This document shows positions 1 to 5,814 of a stretch of 5,814 nt of DNA, one piece after another. Source of the stretch: Methanobacteriota archaeon (GTDB lineage: Archaea > Thermoplasmatota > Poseidoniia > Poseidoniales > Thalassarchaeaceae); the NCBI GenBank assembly GCA_002685895.1, contig NYYK01000012.1:11229-17042 (forward strand), given 5' to 3'. How positions within the stretch are numbered: the stretch's first letter is position 1; each line of letters opens with the position of its first letter. The notes beneath the pieces were generated by a model. The model had not been told where the DNA came from and ran no database searches. It saw only the letters and a program-made list of their open reading frames with translations. The position numbers and the translations under genes are program-made.

Positions 1-954
1 GAAAAGAACCCTAGCGCTAGTCTTTGGGACGCCGGTGACGGCGTTCTGCTTGTTGAGTATCATTCCAAGATGAACGCGATGGATCCAATGAGCATGGAGA
101 TGCTTCTCTCTGCAGTTGATATCGCTGAGATAGAAGGCTGGAAGGGCATTCTCATAGCTAATGATGCTCAGAATTTCTGTGCCGGCGCCAACTTAGGCCT
201 AGCACTTCTCGCCGCCAACTTAGGTGCTTGGAAAGAGATTGAGGATTTCATCACTCTTGGTCAAGAGGCGTATGCTGCTCTCAAGTATGCCGAGGTGCCG
301 GTTGTATCAGCCTCAGCGGGGCTGTGTCTTGGTGGTGGCTGTGAGATATTACTTCACTCCGACGCCGTGCAGGCGCATGCGGAGTCATACATCGGCCTTG
401 TCGAAGTAGGAGTTGGAATTATTCCGGCCTGGGGTGGCTGTAAGGAGATGCTCGGGCGTCTAGCCCAAAACGGATTTGCTCCAGGTGGCCCAATGGGGCC
501 AGTCACAACAGCATTCGAGACCATTGGCCTTGCAAAGGTGGCCAAATCTGCGCAACAGGCGCAAGACATTGGCTATCTCACTCATAATGATAGGATAACG
601 ATGAATAGGAACAGGTTAATTCATGATGCAAAGCAACTGCTACTTGAGTTGGCGGTTGACTATGTTCCACCAACTCCACATGTATACAATCTACCTGGCC
701 GAACCGGAAGGGCAGCTCTTGACCTTGCTGTCACTGATATGCGCCGTTCAGGCAGGGCGACGCCTCATGACGTGATTGTATCTAGCGCGTTAGCGCAGGT
801 ACTCACGGGTGGCGATACCGACATGGTGGATATTCTGACCGAGGAGGATGTTCTAAAGTTGGAGCGGGAGAGCATAATCTTACTTGCGAAGAATCAAGCG
901 AGTTTGGCTAGAATGGAGAACATGCTTCTGACGGGGAAGCCGTTGCGAAACTAG
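1..954 (+). CDS. FadN-type 3-hydroxyacyl-CoA dehydrogenase/enoyl-CoA hydratase, C-terminal crotonase part (5' partial)
   Basis: The reading frame is open from base 1 to the TAG at 952-954, so the start lies left of the window; the first ATG (70) is internal, because family-like sequence (SLWDAGDGVLLVEYHSKMNA) already runs before it. Counting visible codons from base 1, the crotonase fold shows an oxyanion-hole strand NFCAGANL (about 58-65), the GLCLGGGCE segment ending in Glu115, and Glu135 in GLVEVGVG. These correspond to the two catalytic glutamates of enoyl-CoA hydratase (Glu144 and Glu164 in the rat enzyme). The C-terminus, ending TGKPLRN, resembles the end of bacterial FadN-type fusions, in which an NAD-dependent 3-hydroxyacyl-CoA dehydrogenase precedes a C-terminal hydratase domain. 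The hydratase step is therefore visible; the dehydrogenase half is inferred and unseen. The stop is 11 bases before the acyl-CoA dehydrogenase start, implying one operon for beta-oxidation. A stand-alone crotonase with an unusual N-terminus is less likely. Confidence 0.88.
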   Translation, partial: EKNPSASLWDAGDGVLLVEYHSKMNAMDPMSMEMLLSAVDIAEIEGWKGILIANDAQNFCAGANLGLALLAANLGAWKEIEDFITLGQEAYAALKYAEVPVVSASAGLCLGGGCEILLHSDAVQAHAESYIGLVEVGVGIIPAWGGCKEMLGRLAQNGFAPGGPMGPVTTAFETIGLAKVAKSAQQAQDIGYLTHNDRITMNRNRLIHDAKQLLLELAVDYVPPTPHVYNLPGRTGRAALDLAVTDMRRSGRATPHDVIVSSALAQVLTGGDTDMVDILTEEDVLKLERESIILLAKNQASLARMENMLLTGKPLRN

Positions 955-957
955 GAG
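953..957 (+). promoter_or_regulatory. Shine-Dalgarno site for the acyl-CoA dehydrogenase
   Basis: AGGAG lies 8 bases before the ATG at 966 and overlaps the TAG stop of the upstream gene. This supports the start and suggests that ribosomes finishing the hydratase gene could reinitiate here. Confidence 0.7.
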
Positions 958-965
958 ATGAGGAA

Positions 966-2771
966 ATGGTGCGATATGATCCCCCGTTACGCGATTATCA
1001 CTTTCTCTTACATGAGGTGTTTGATGTATGCCAAGAGATGACGACACTAGGATTTGAGGAATTTGATCAGGAGTTCGTTGACACAATGATTGATGAGTGG
1101 GCTAAATTCTGTAAGGAGGTATGGCTTCCAACTAACGCAGTAGGTGACGAAGAGGGAGCCAAGCTATCCAAGGGTGTGGTCACTACTCCCTCTGGATTCA
1201 AAGAGGCGTGGGCTGCTGCTGTTGAAGGGAGTTGGTTCGCCACGGTTTGCGAGCCTGAGCATGGTGGCATGGGCTTACCACTATGTTTTCGCAACACGAT
1301 GGATGAGTTCGCCATTTCAACCAACATGGCATTAGCAGCAATCGGGGCACTTTGTCTCGGAGTCTATGACTTGATATCCGAGTACGGTATTGGATGCCTG
1401 CGGTCTTTATATTCCCCAAAAGTAGCAACAGGAGAATGGTGTGGAACTATGTGCTTGACCGAGCCTCATTGTGGAACAGACCTTGGACTAATCTACAGCA
1501 AAGCGACCCCGATGGGTGATGGAAGCTACCGTATCAAAGGTACGAAGTTATTCATTACTGGTGGAGAGCATGACTTGTCAGATAACATCATTCACATGGT
1601 ATTGGCAAAGTTGCCAGACGCACCGGAAGGAACGAAGGGGATATCTCTATTTCTAGTCCCTAAATATCTCCCAGCAGATTATGTATCTGGACTTCCTGAA
1701 GATTGCTCAGACCAACTCGCCGCTGAAATCAACGGAGTTGGCTGTTCTTCCATTGAGGAGAAGATGGGGCTACACGGCCAGCCGACATGCGCCATGAACT
1801 TCGATGATAGTGTGGGTTGGCTCGTGGGAGAACTAAATATGGGCATGAAACTCATGTTTGAGATGATGAATAGAGAACGTCTTGCTACAGGAATGATGGG
1901 CCTTGGGCTAGGGGAAATCGCATATCAGAATGCTCTTGACTGGTGTAAGGAGAGGCGCCAAGGCCGTGACTTGAAAGGTGTAAACGATCCTACCGAGGAG
2001 GCAGACAATATTCTAGTTCATCCCGATGTCAGGCGCATGCTTTTGCGAGTAAAAGCGAACAATGAAGGTTCTCGAGCACTTGGAATCTGGATTGGAACAT
2101 TACTCGATCAAATGAAGCGCGGTGAAGGTGAGGTTCAGGAGGCTGCCGAGGCACTTGTAGCAGTATTGACTCCTGTGGCGAAAGCACACATGACAGACCT
2201 TGGTATGGATAGCACCAACGATTGTATTCAGGTTATGGGTGGTGCAGGTTACATACGAGAATCTAGCGTTGAGCAGTTCTATAGAGACGTAAGAATCGCA
2301 GCGATTTGGGAAGGCACTAATGGAATACAAGCCCTTGATCTCGTAGGGCGTAAGATCGCCCCAAACCTTGGCCGCCACCTACGTCCTCTACTCTGGCCAA
2401 TACTCGAATTTATCGAGGAGAATAGGGATATTGAAGGCATGGCTGAATTCACCAAACCGCTTTATCAGGGTGTACGAGGATTGCAACAAGTAACACTTCT
2501 ACTGATGTCTGAAGGAATGGCGAACGCACATTTTTTGGCAGCAGGTGCCACAGATTACTGTCGCTACTTCGGTAATATCATGCTTAGTTATTTGTGGGCT
2601 AGAATGGCTAAGGTGTGCCTAGAAAAACAGGGGGATGACATGTTTTATGATGCAAAATTGGCAACAGCTCGCATTTTCTTTGAGAGAATTTACCCCGAGA
2701 CAATTTCACTAGCGGCTAAGATTCAAGCTGGCCACCATAATCTGATGACCTATCCGGAGGCGATGATGTGA
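966..2771 (+). CDS. Acyl-CoA dehydrogenase, long form with C-terminal extension domain
   Basis: This FAD-dependent enzyme would catalyse the first step of beta-oxidation, acyl-CoA to trans-2-enoyl-CoA, passing electrons to an electron-transfer flavoprotein. The N-terminal helical domain covers about residues 1-155. The central beta domain carries the flavin/substrate motif MCLTEPHCGTDLGLI (162-176) and FITGGEHDLSDNIIH (196-210). The C-terminal helical domain has MNRERLATG (301-309) and YRDVRIAAIWEGTNGIQ, placing the expected catalytic base at Glu449. Residues about 470-601 form an extra C-terminal region, as in the roughly 600-residue FadE5/DmdC-like class (Acyl-CoA_dh_C); short-chain enzymes are near 380. 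The start MVRYDPPLRDYHFLLHEV resembles the family N-terminus and follows a good SD. The stop overlaps the next gene's GTG by 4 bases. Family assignment is firm; chain-length preference cannot be read, and a DMSP-type substrate is a less likely alternative given the neighbours. Confidence 0.94.
   Translation: MVRYDPPLRDYHFLLHEVFDVCQEMTTLGFEEFDQEFVDTMIDEWAKFCKEVWLPTNAVGDEEGAKLSKGVVTTPSGFKEAWAAAVEGSWFATVCEPEHGGMGLPLCFRNTMDEFAISTNMALAAIGALCLGVYDLISEYGIGCLRSLYSPKVATGEWCGTMCLTEPHCGTDLGLIYSKATPMGDGSYRIKGTKLFITGGEHDLSDNIIHMVLAKLPDAPEGTKGISLFLVPKYLPADYVSGLPEDCSDQLAAEINGVGCSSIEEKMGLHGQPTCAMNFDDSVGWLVGELNMGMKLMFEMMNRERLATGMMGLGLGEIAYQNALDWCKERRQGRDLKGVNDPTEEADNILVHPDVRRMLLRVKANNEGSRALGIWIGTLLDQMKRGEGEVQEAAEALVAVLTPVAKAHMTDLGMDSTNDCIQVMGGAGYIRESSVEQFYRDVRIAAIWEGTNGIQALDLVGRKIAPNLGRHLRPLLWPILEFIEENRDIEGMAEFTKPLYQGVRGLQQVTLLLMSEGMANAHFLAAGATDYCRYFGNIMLSYLWARMAKVCLEKQGDDMFYDAKLATARIFFERIYPETISLAAKIQAGHHNLMTYPEAMM
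2756..2760 (+). promoter_or_regulatory. Shine-Dalgarno site deciding the GTG start of the hydrolase
   Basis: GGAGG lies inside the end of the dehydrogenase gene, 7 bases before the GTG at 2768. This ideal spacing favours GTG over the in-frame ATG at 2780, which has only weak purine sequence before it. Confidence 0.75.
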
Positions 2772-3823
2772 CATTGATTATGGAGGATGATTACGGTCTT
2801 CTATCCCCTCATATTCAACCAGAGGCTAGGTACTCACTCACATTACCACATTTCCTTACATTAATTCTCATGTTAGAAGTAATTATGATATTCCTCATCC
2901 CTACTTGGATGTCGAATCCAATTGCTTGGGTAATGGTAGGCTTGTCATTACCAGTACTTGCCTGGCTTCTATTCCACCGTGTTGTTATTCGATTAGTATT
3001 CACGACCCCAGAATCAGTTGCAAAAAAATTGGTTGATCCACGTTGGTCACCCTTTAGGTATGTTGGTTGGGGTGGTGATGTTAAGACCGCCTACCTGCTT
3101 GAAAGCGAGGGTGTAAAGGAGGACTTAGTCGTAGTACTACATGGAAGAGGATCGTCATTATACAACGTGGAATCTAGAGCATTGCACATCGCAGAACTCG
3201 GAACCAATGTCATCGGCCTCAATCTACGAGGTCATGGGGGATGTGACAGAAGAAAGGATTGGACCCTTCTCAAAGTTGCGGATGATATTGAGGCCATGTT
3301 AGAATCATTTGAACATGAATTTGGAGAGAACCTTCCTGAGAGAATATGGTTTTATGGTCATAGCGTAGGAGGGTTCCTTAGTATTTGGCTAGGAGCGAAT
3401 CCTACTGGTTGGTGGAAGAATCGTTTGGCTGGCTTGATACTTGAATCACCAGCGACATCATTTCCTCTAGCCGTTGAATCTCTTCTCCCACCTTATCTAC
3501 GGACATTCAAACCGTGGGTACGGCAAATACTTCGTCGTGAACATGAGCGCATCCATCCGGATATTTCGATTCGCTATGCAACCGCGCAAGTACCTCATTT
3601 TGGAATGCCGACAGTTCCTGTATTAGTGCTGCAGGCGATGCGTGACGATCGTCTTGGAAGAGAGCATTACAATCTTCTCACATCACATTTAGGTGATGAC
3701 GCATCTATTCATTTATTATCATCACAACCTCACACATCTGGGGTTGATAGTGAGGAGAGAAAACAGATTCTTGAGAAGTGGCTAAAGCCACGGCTTGGAG
3801 ATGTGATGGATGGATTAATATGA
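2768..3823 (+). CDS. Membrane-anchored alpha/beta hydrolase
   Basis: A 351-residue serine hydrolase with a GTG start. Residues about 27-46 and 51-69 are strongly hydrophobic and look like a membrane hairpin. The segment after the second helix is basic (HR, R75, K86, K87, R92) and the first 26 residues lack a signal-peptide pattern, so a cytoplasm-facing catalytic domain is likely. That domain has VVVLHGRGS (121-129; oxyanion region), NLRGHGG (152-158) and the nucleophile elbow GHSVGG with Ser199. The likely acid is Asp293 or Asp294 (QAMRDDR) and the likely base His322 (SQPHTSG). Both ends overlap neighbours by four bases (GTGA, ATGA), so it is translationally coupled to the dehydrogenase and the ACBP. 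The context suggests a lipid ester or acyl-CoA thioester substrate, for example lipase or thioesterase activity, but nothing in the sequence fixes it. Confidence 0.85.
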   Translation: MTLIMEDDYGLLSPHIQPEARYSLTLPHFLTLILMLEVIMIFLIPTWMSNPIAWVMVGLSLPVLAWLLFHRVVIRLVFTTPESVAKKLVDPRWSPFRYVGWGGDVKTAYLLESEGVKEDLVVVLHGRGSSLYNVESRALHIAELGTNVIGLNLRGHGGCDRRKDWTLLKVADDIEAMLESFEHEFGENLPERIWFYGHSVGGFLSIWLGANPTGWWKNRLAGLILESPATSFPLAVESLLPPYLRTFKPWVRQILRREHERIHPDISIRYATAQVPHFGMPTVPVLVLQAMRDDRLGREHYNLLTSHLGDDASIHLLSSQPHTSGVDSEERKQILEKWLKPRLGDVMDGLI

Positions 3824-4086
3824 GTTTGCAACGAAGATTTGATAGGGCCATAAAAAAGGTGTGGAGATTAAACACTAGACCGGATGATGACATTTTGTTA
3901 AACCTCTATGCATTGTATAAACAGGCGACAGAAGGAGATGCTGGAAGACGTGCGCAACGAAGAGGCATCAAAGAAATAGCCAAATTCCGTGCTTGGAAAC
4001 GAATCCGTGGAATGACTTCTAATGAAGCAATGATTTCATATTGTGATTTAGTGAAATTATTAACCACAGATAAGGCAGCATCTTAA
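3820..4086 (+). CDS. Acyl-CoA-binding protein (ACBP)
   Basis: This 88-residue protein would bind long-chain acyl-CoA in the cytoplasm, buffering and delivering it to enzymes. It covers the whole four-helix ACBP domain: FDRAIKKV (7-14), RPDDDILLNLYALYKQATEGD (20-40), AKFRAWK (54-60), and the last helix with Tyr74. Tyr30, Lys34, Lys55 and Tyr74 match the ligand-binding Tyr28, Lys32, Lys54 and Tyr73 of bovine ACBP. The loop between helices 2 and 3 is one residue shorter than in bovine ACBP by my alignment, and arginine-rich (RRAQRR, 43-48) in place of the usual ERPG segment. The start is the ATG at 3820, overlapping the hydrolase stop as ATGA; an in-frame ATG at 3778 would add 14 residues that do not look like the family. 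GGATGGA at 3808-3814 is only a modest SD, so coupling probably helps translation. ACBPs are widespread in eukaryotes and patchy in prokaryotes. Confidence 0.92.
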   Translation: MSLQRRFDRAIKKVWRLNTRPDDDILLNLYALYKQATEGDAGRRAQRRGIKEIAKFRAWKRIRGMTSNEAMISYCDLVKLLTTDKAAS

Positions 4087-4092
4087 TCATTA

Positions 4093-4098
4093 GAGGAG
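4093..4098 (+). promoter_or_regulatory. Shine-Dalgarno site deciding the GTG start of the SDR
   Basis: GAGGAG sits 10 bases before the GTG at 4109 in the 22-base gap after the ACBP gene. An in-frame TAA at 4103-4105 rules out an upstream start, and there is no other start codon before the TGASRGIG motif. Confidence 0.7.
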
Positions 4099-4108
4099 TT
4101 GATAATTA

Positions 4109-4936
4109 GTGACTGATAATTTTTCAGGTTATACTTTCCTTATCACAGGAGCGAGCCGAGGAATAGGCAAAGCGATTGCCGTGCGTTTAGGTGAAGAGGG
4201 AGCGAATGTAGCTGTTTGCGCCCGAAGTATGGACGAGAACCACAAGTTACCCGGTACACTTCCAGAAACGGTCGAGGCAGTTGAGGCGGTAGGGGGGAAT
4301 GCGTTGGCAATTCAACTTGATGTTAGAGATGATGAGCAAGTGAATGTAGCAATTGAAAAGTGTGTATCTCATTTTGGTGGTTTGGATGGAGTTATTTGTA
4401 ACGCTGGAGCGCTGTACATTGCTCCATTTTCATTTACACCTATGAAACGATTTGACCTCGTTCACCAAGTCAATGTACGCGCCACTTACGCAACAATCCA
4501 AGCAGCTCTCCCACACCTTCACAAATCGGATAGGGGAAGAGTGTTGGTGATATGCCCCCCAGTGTCAATGAATCCTAAATGGCTTGCAGGAACCACAGCC
4601 TATACTATTTCTAAGTATGGAATGTCAGTACTTGTGGGCGGTCTTGCAGCAGAATTAGTTGGCGATGAAATTGGAGTCAATGGCTTGTGGCCGGCAACCA
4701 CAATCGATACTGCTGCAGTCCGTTACAATGAGGCGTTGGGTGGTGAAGAGATGGCTAATAGAAGTCGCAAGCCATCTATCGTTGCCGACGCTGCGCTCCA
4801 TATTTTATCCCAAAGCAGTGATTGTACTGGACGTTTTTTCATTGATGAGGAAGCACTTGCAGAAGCGGGAATTACTGATTTAGAGCAGTATTCTGTAACT
4901 CCTGGCGGACCACTTCAACCAGATTTCTATGTATGA
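4109..4936 (+). CDS. Short-chain dehydrogenase/reductase, HSDL2-like, without SCP2 domain
   Basis: A 275-residue NAD(P)-dependent oxidoreductase with a Rossmann fold. Visible motifs are TGASRGIG (13-20, cofactor loop), CARS (37-40, where Arg39 hints at NADP), DVRD (71-74), NAG (98-100) and YTISK with Tyr165 and Lys169 as the catalytic pair. The HKLPGT segment (45-50), PPVSMNP, AYTISKYGMS, GLWPATTI and the end GGPLQPDFYV recall human hydroxysteroid dehydrogenase-like protein 2. That protein carries an extra C-terminal SCP2 sterol-carrier domain, absent here because the gene stops at 4936. The usual catalytic serine is not obvious: Ser153 lies 12 residues before Tyr165 and Cys149 occupies the position of a serine in HSDL2. 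It is probably cytosolic, as there is no signal or membrane segment. Placement after ACBP suggests a lipid or acyl-CoA carbonyl/hydroxyl substrate; the exact reaction is unknown for the family. Confidence 0.9.
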   Translation: MTDNFSGYTFLITGASRGIGKAIAVRLGEEGANVAVCARSMDENHKLPGTLPETVEAVEAVGGNALAIQLDVRDDEQVNVAIEKCVSHFGGLDGVICNAGALYIAPFSFTPMKRFDLVHQVNVRATYATIQAALPHLHKSDRGRVLVICPPVSMNPKWLAGTTAYTISKYGMSVLVGGLAAELVGDEIGVNGLWPATTIDTAAVRYNEALGGEEMANRSRKPSIVADAALHILSQSSDCTGRFFIDEEALAEAGITDLEQYSVTPGGPLQPDFYV

Positions 4937-4973
4937 GTAAGATGTATTGTCCATAAACACAAGCAATCACTAA

Positions 4974-5008
4974 ATGATTAATTGAAAAACCTTGTTATGT
5001 TTAATCAT
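4974..5008. terminator. Weak inverted repeat between convergent genes, possible terminator
   Basis: ATGATTAA (4974-4981) and TTAATCAT (5001-5008) are perfect 8-base inverted arms around a 19-base loop, in the 74-bp AT-rich gap between two convergent stop codons. The stem has only one G-C pair and no strong U-tract follows, so it may be chance in AT-rich DNA. Its location is where both transcripts should end. Confidence 0.25.
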
Positions 5009-5010
5009 AT

Positions 5011-5814
5011 TTAATGAGTATAATGAGAAAGTGCTTGAGCGTTATCAACTATAATGAATCCAAATCTTTCTTGGAATGCACGTGCAGGATAGGTGAAATC
5101 TGAATCTCTGGATGCTATTAGAATAGAACCAAATCCTTCTAGACATTGTTCAGCGATATATGCTGAGAAAAGCATGATATCAATATCACCCGCTTCAGGA
5201 TAAATATTCTCTTCATTTATGGTATGCCGTTTGGATTGTGCGTGCCCTCGTTCAATTTTTGCGTCAGTTATGTCAGAGAAAACATTACGCAACTCAACAA
5301 AGAAATCATCCAAATCAATTTGCCTTGTCTGTAACAATTCATTCACTCCTTCATCAGTTGGTGGATTCCATGAATTATATTCTTTGATTGTATCATTTGC
5401 TAGAGAGATGAGTATCTTTTTGTTAATCTTTTTATCCCATAGTTTTGGATTCACAAGACGATCCCCACAAATATTTTTGACGCGCCCAGGAATCGCGGCA
5501 ATAGTTCTTAGTTCACTTCTTGCTGCCGGTGGAATATAAATCTCAATTCTACCTTGCTGTCGACGATAAAGCAGTGTTTTGTGAAATTCTCTTCGACTAT
5601 CAAGATGCATGGGGATATCACGCTCTATTTTCAGTTGATGTAGAACATTTTCAGCAAGAGCATCAACAAGAAGATTGGTATCAACAATTACAAGAGGCTT
5701 GAGTGCAAGATTACTAAGGTGTATTCTTTTTTGTATTGGAATGTCTCGTTCAGTGCGTGAATACATGTTTTTTTGCATTTCTGAAAGTCGTTGTAAGTCA
5801 GTGGGTTCAAATTT
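5011..5814 (-). CDS. PIN-domain protein, putative ribonuclease (5' end probably beyond window)
   Basis: The frame reads leftwards from the right edge to the TAA at 5011-5013. The first ATG is at 5778, but the 12 codons before it (KFEPTDLQRLSE) are open, coding-like and lack an SD, so the true start is probably outside. Numbered from that ATG, the acidic residues of a PIN metal site are all present: Asp33 in VIVDTN, Glu89 in ARSELR, Asp198 and Asp200 in GDIDIML, and Asp225 and Asp227 in SRDSDF. PIN proteins are commonly Mg/Mn-dependent RNases. At 255 or more residues it is about twice the length of a typical VapC toxin, with a charged, probably helical insert at about 100-195. No antitoxin-like gene lies downstream of it within the window. 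It converges on the lipid cluster and is more AT-rich, so it is probably functionally unrelated. Its RNA target is unknown. Confidence 0.8.
   Translation of the reverse strand, partial: KFEPTDLQRLSEMQKNMYSRTERDIPIQKRIHLSNLALKPLVIVDTNLLVDALAENVLHQLKIERDIPMHLDSRREFHKTLLYRRQQGRIEIYIPPAARSELRTIAAIPGRVKNICGDRLVNPKLWDKKINKKILISLANDTIKEYNSWNPPTDEGVNELLQTRQIDLDDFFVELRNVFSDITDAKIERGHAQSKRHTINEENIYPEAGDIDIMLFSAYIAEQCLEGFGSILIASRDSDFTYPARAFQERFGFIIVDNAQALSHYTH

Noticed and set aside
187..224. An 11-base direct repeat GCCAACTTAGG at 187-197 and 214-224.
   Set aside because: It falls within the coding sequence of the GANL-x-LAANLG helix, and the family already has similar alanine/leucine-rich residues here. 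There is no further copy, so it is coincidental codon reuse.
2100..2378. A 92-residue open frame on the minus strand inside the acyl-CoA dehydrogenase gene.
   Set aside because: It lies opposite highly conserved coding sequence, including the catalytic Glu segment, and its translation shows no recognisable domain.
3778..3819. An upstream in-frame ATG that would lengthen ACBP to 102 residues.
   Set aside because: The extra 14 residues (MAKATAWRCDGWIN) have no family match and lie over the end of the hydrolase gene. The ATG at 3820 gives the standard ACBP N-terminus and a typical ATGA overlap.
5219..5702. Two plus-strand open frames (5219-5539 and 5520-5702) opposite the PIN gene.
   Set aside because: The minus-strand frame over the same bases carries complete PIN motifs; these are antisense shadows without motifs.
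5011..5814. Reading the PIN gene as half of a VapBC toxin-antitoxin pair.
   Set aside because: The protein is too long for a usual VapC, and no small antitoxin gene is visible downstream of it. The upstream side is outside the window, so it is unproven rather than excluded.

Overview
The window holds most of a five-gene, plus-strand cluster for handling fatty acyl-CoA (1-4936), followed by a convergent minus-strand PIN-domain gene at the right edge (5011-5814). It is a gene-dense prokaryotic stretch: the cluster has short gaps or 4-base overlaps, Shine-Dalgarno (SD) motifs and two GTG starts. There are no RNA genes, insertion sequences or CRISPR arrays. The host cannot be fixed from this sequence. 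Proteobacteria-like beta-oxidation enzymes together with an acyl-CoA-binding protein and an HSDL2-like reductase would fit a marine heterotroph, bacterial or archaeal (for example Poseidoniales/Marine Group II). This is a low-confidence guess made without any search.

Layout: (1) 1-954, the C-terminal crotonase (enoyl-CoA hydratase) half of what is probably a FadN-type 3-hydroxyacyl-CoA dehydrogenase/enoyl-CoA hydratase fusion; it is cut by the left edge. (2) 966-2771, a complete long (601 aa) acyl-CoA dehydrogenase with catalytic Glu449 and a C-terminal extension. (3) 2768-3823, an alpha/beta hydrolase anchored by two N-terminal membrane helices, with GTG start and GTGA overlap. (4) 3820-4086, a small acyl-CoA-binding protein (ACBP), with ATGA overlap. 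(5) 4109-4936, a short-chain dehydrogenase of the HSDL2 type lacking the SCP2 domain. A 74-bp AT-rich gap with a weak inverted repeat separates it from (6) 5011-5814, a PIN-domain protein read leftwards and open to the right edge.

Together, the dehydrogenase would make trans-2-enoyl-CoA, the hydratase/dehydrogenase would convert it to 3-ketoacyl-CoA, and ACBP would hold the acyl-CoA pool in the cytoplasm. The membrane hydrolase may release or cleave acyl esters or thioesters, and the HSDL2-like reductase may act on a carbonyl or hydroxyl lipid intermediate. No thiolase or acyl-CoA ligase is in view; they may lie to the left. The most interesting point is the tight coupling of the membrane hydrolase, ACBP and HSDL2-like enzyme to the beta-oxidation genes. 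The PIN gene looks unrelated and more AT-rich.
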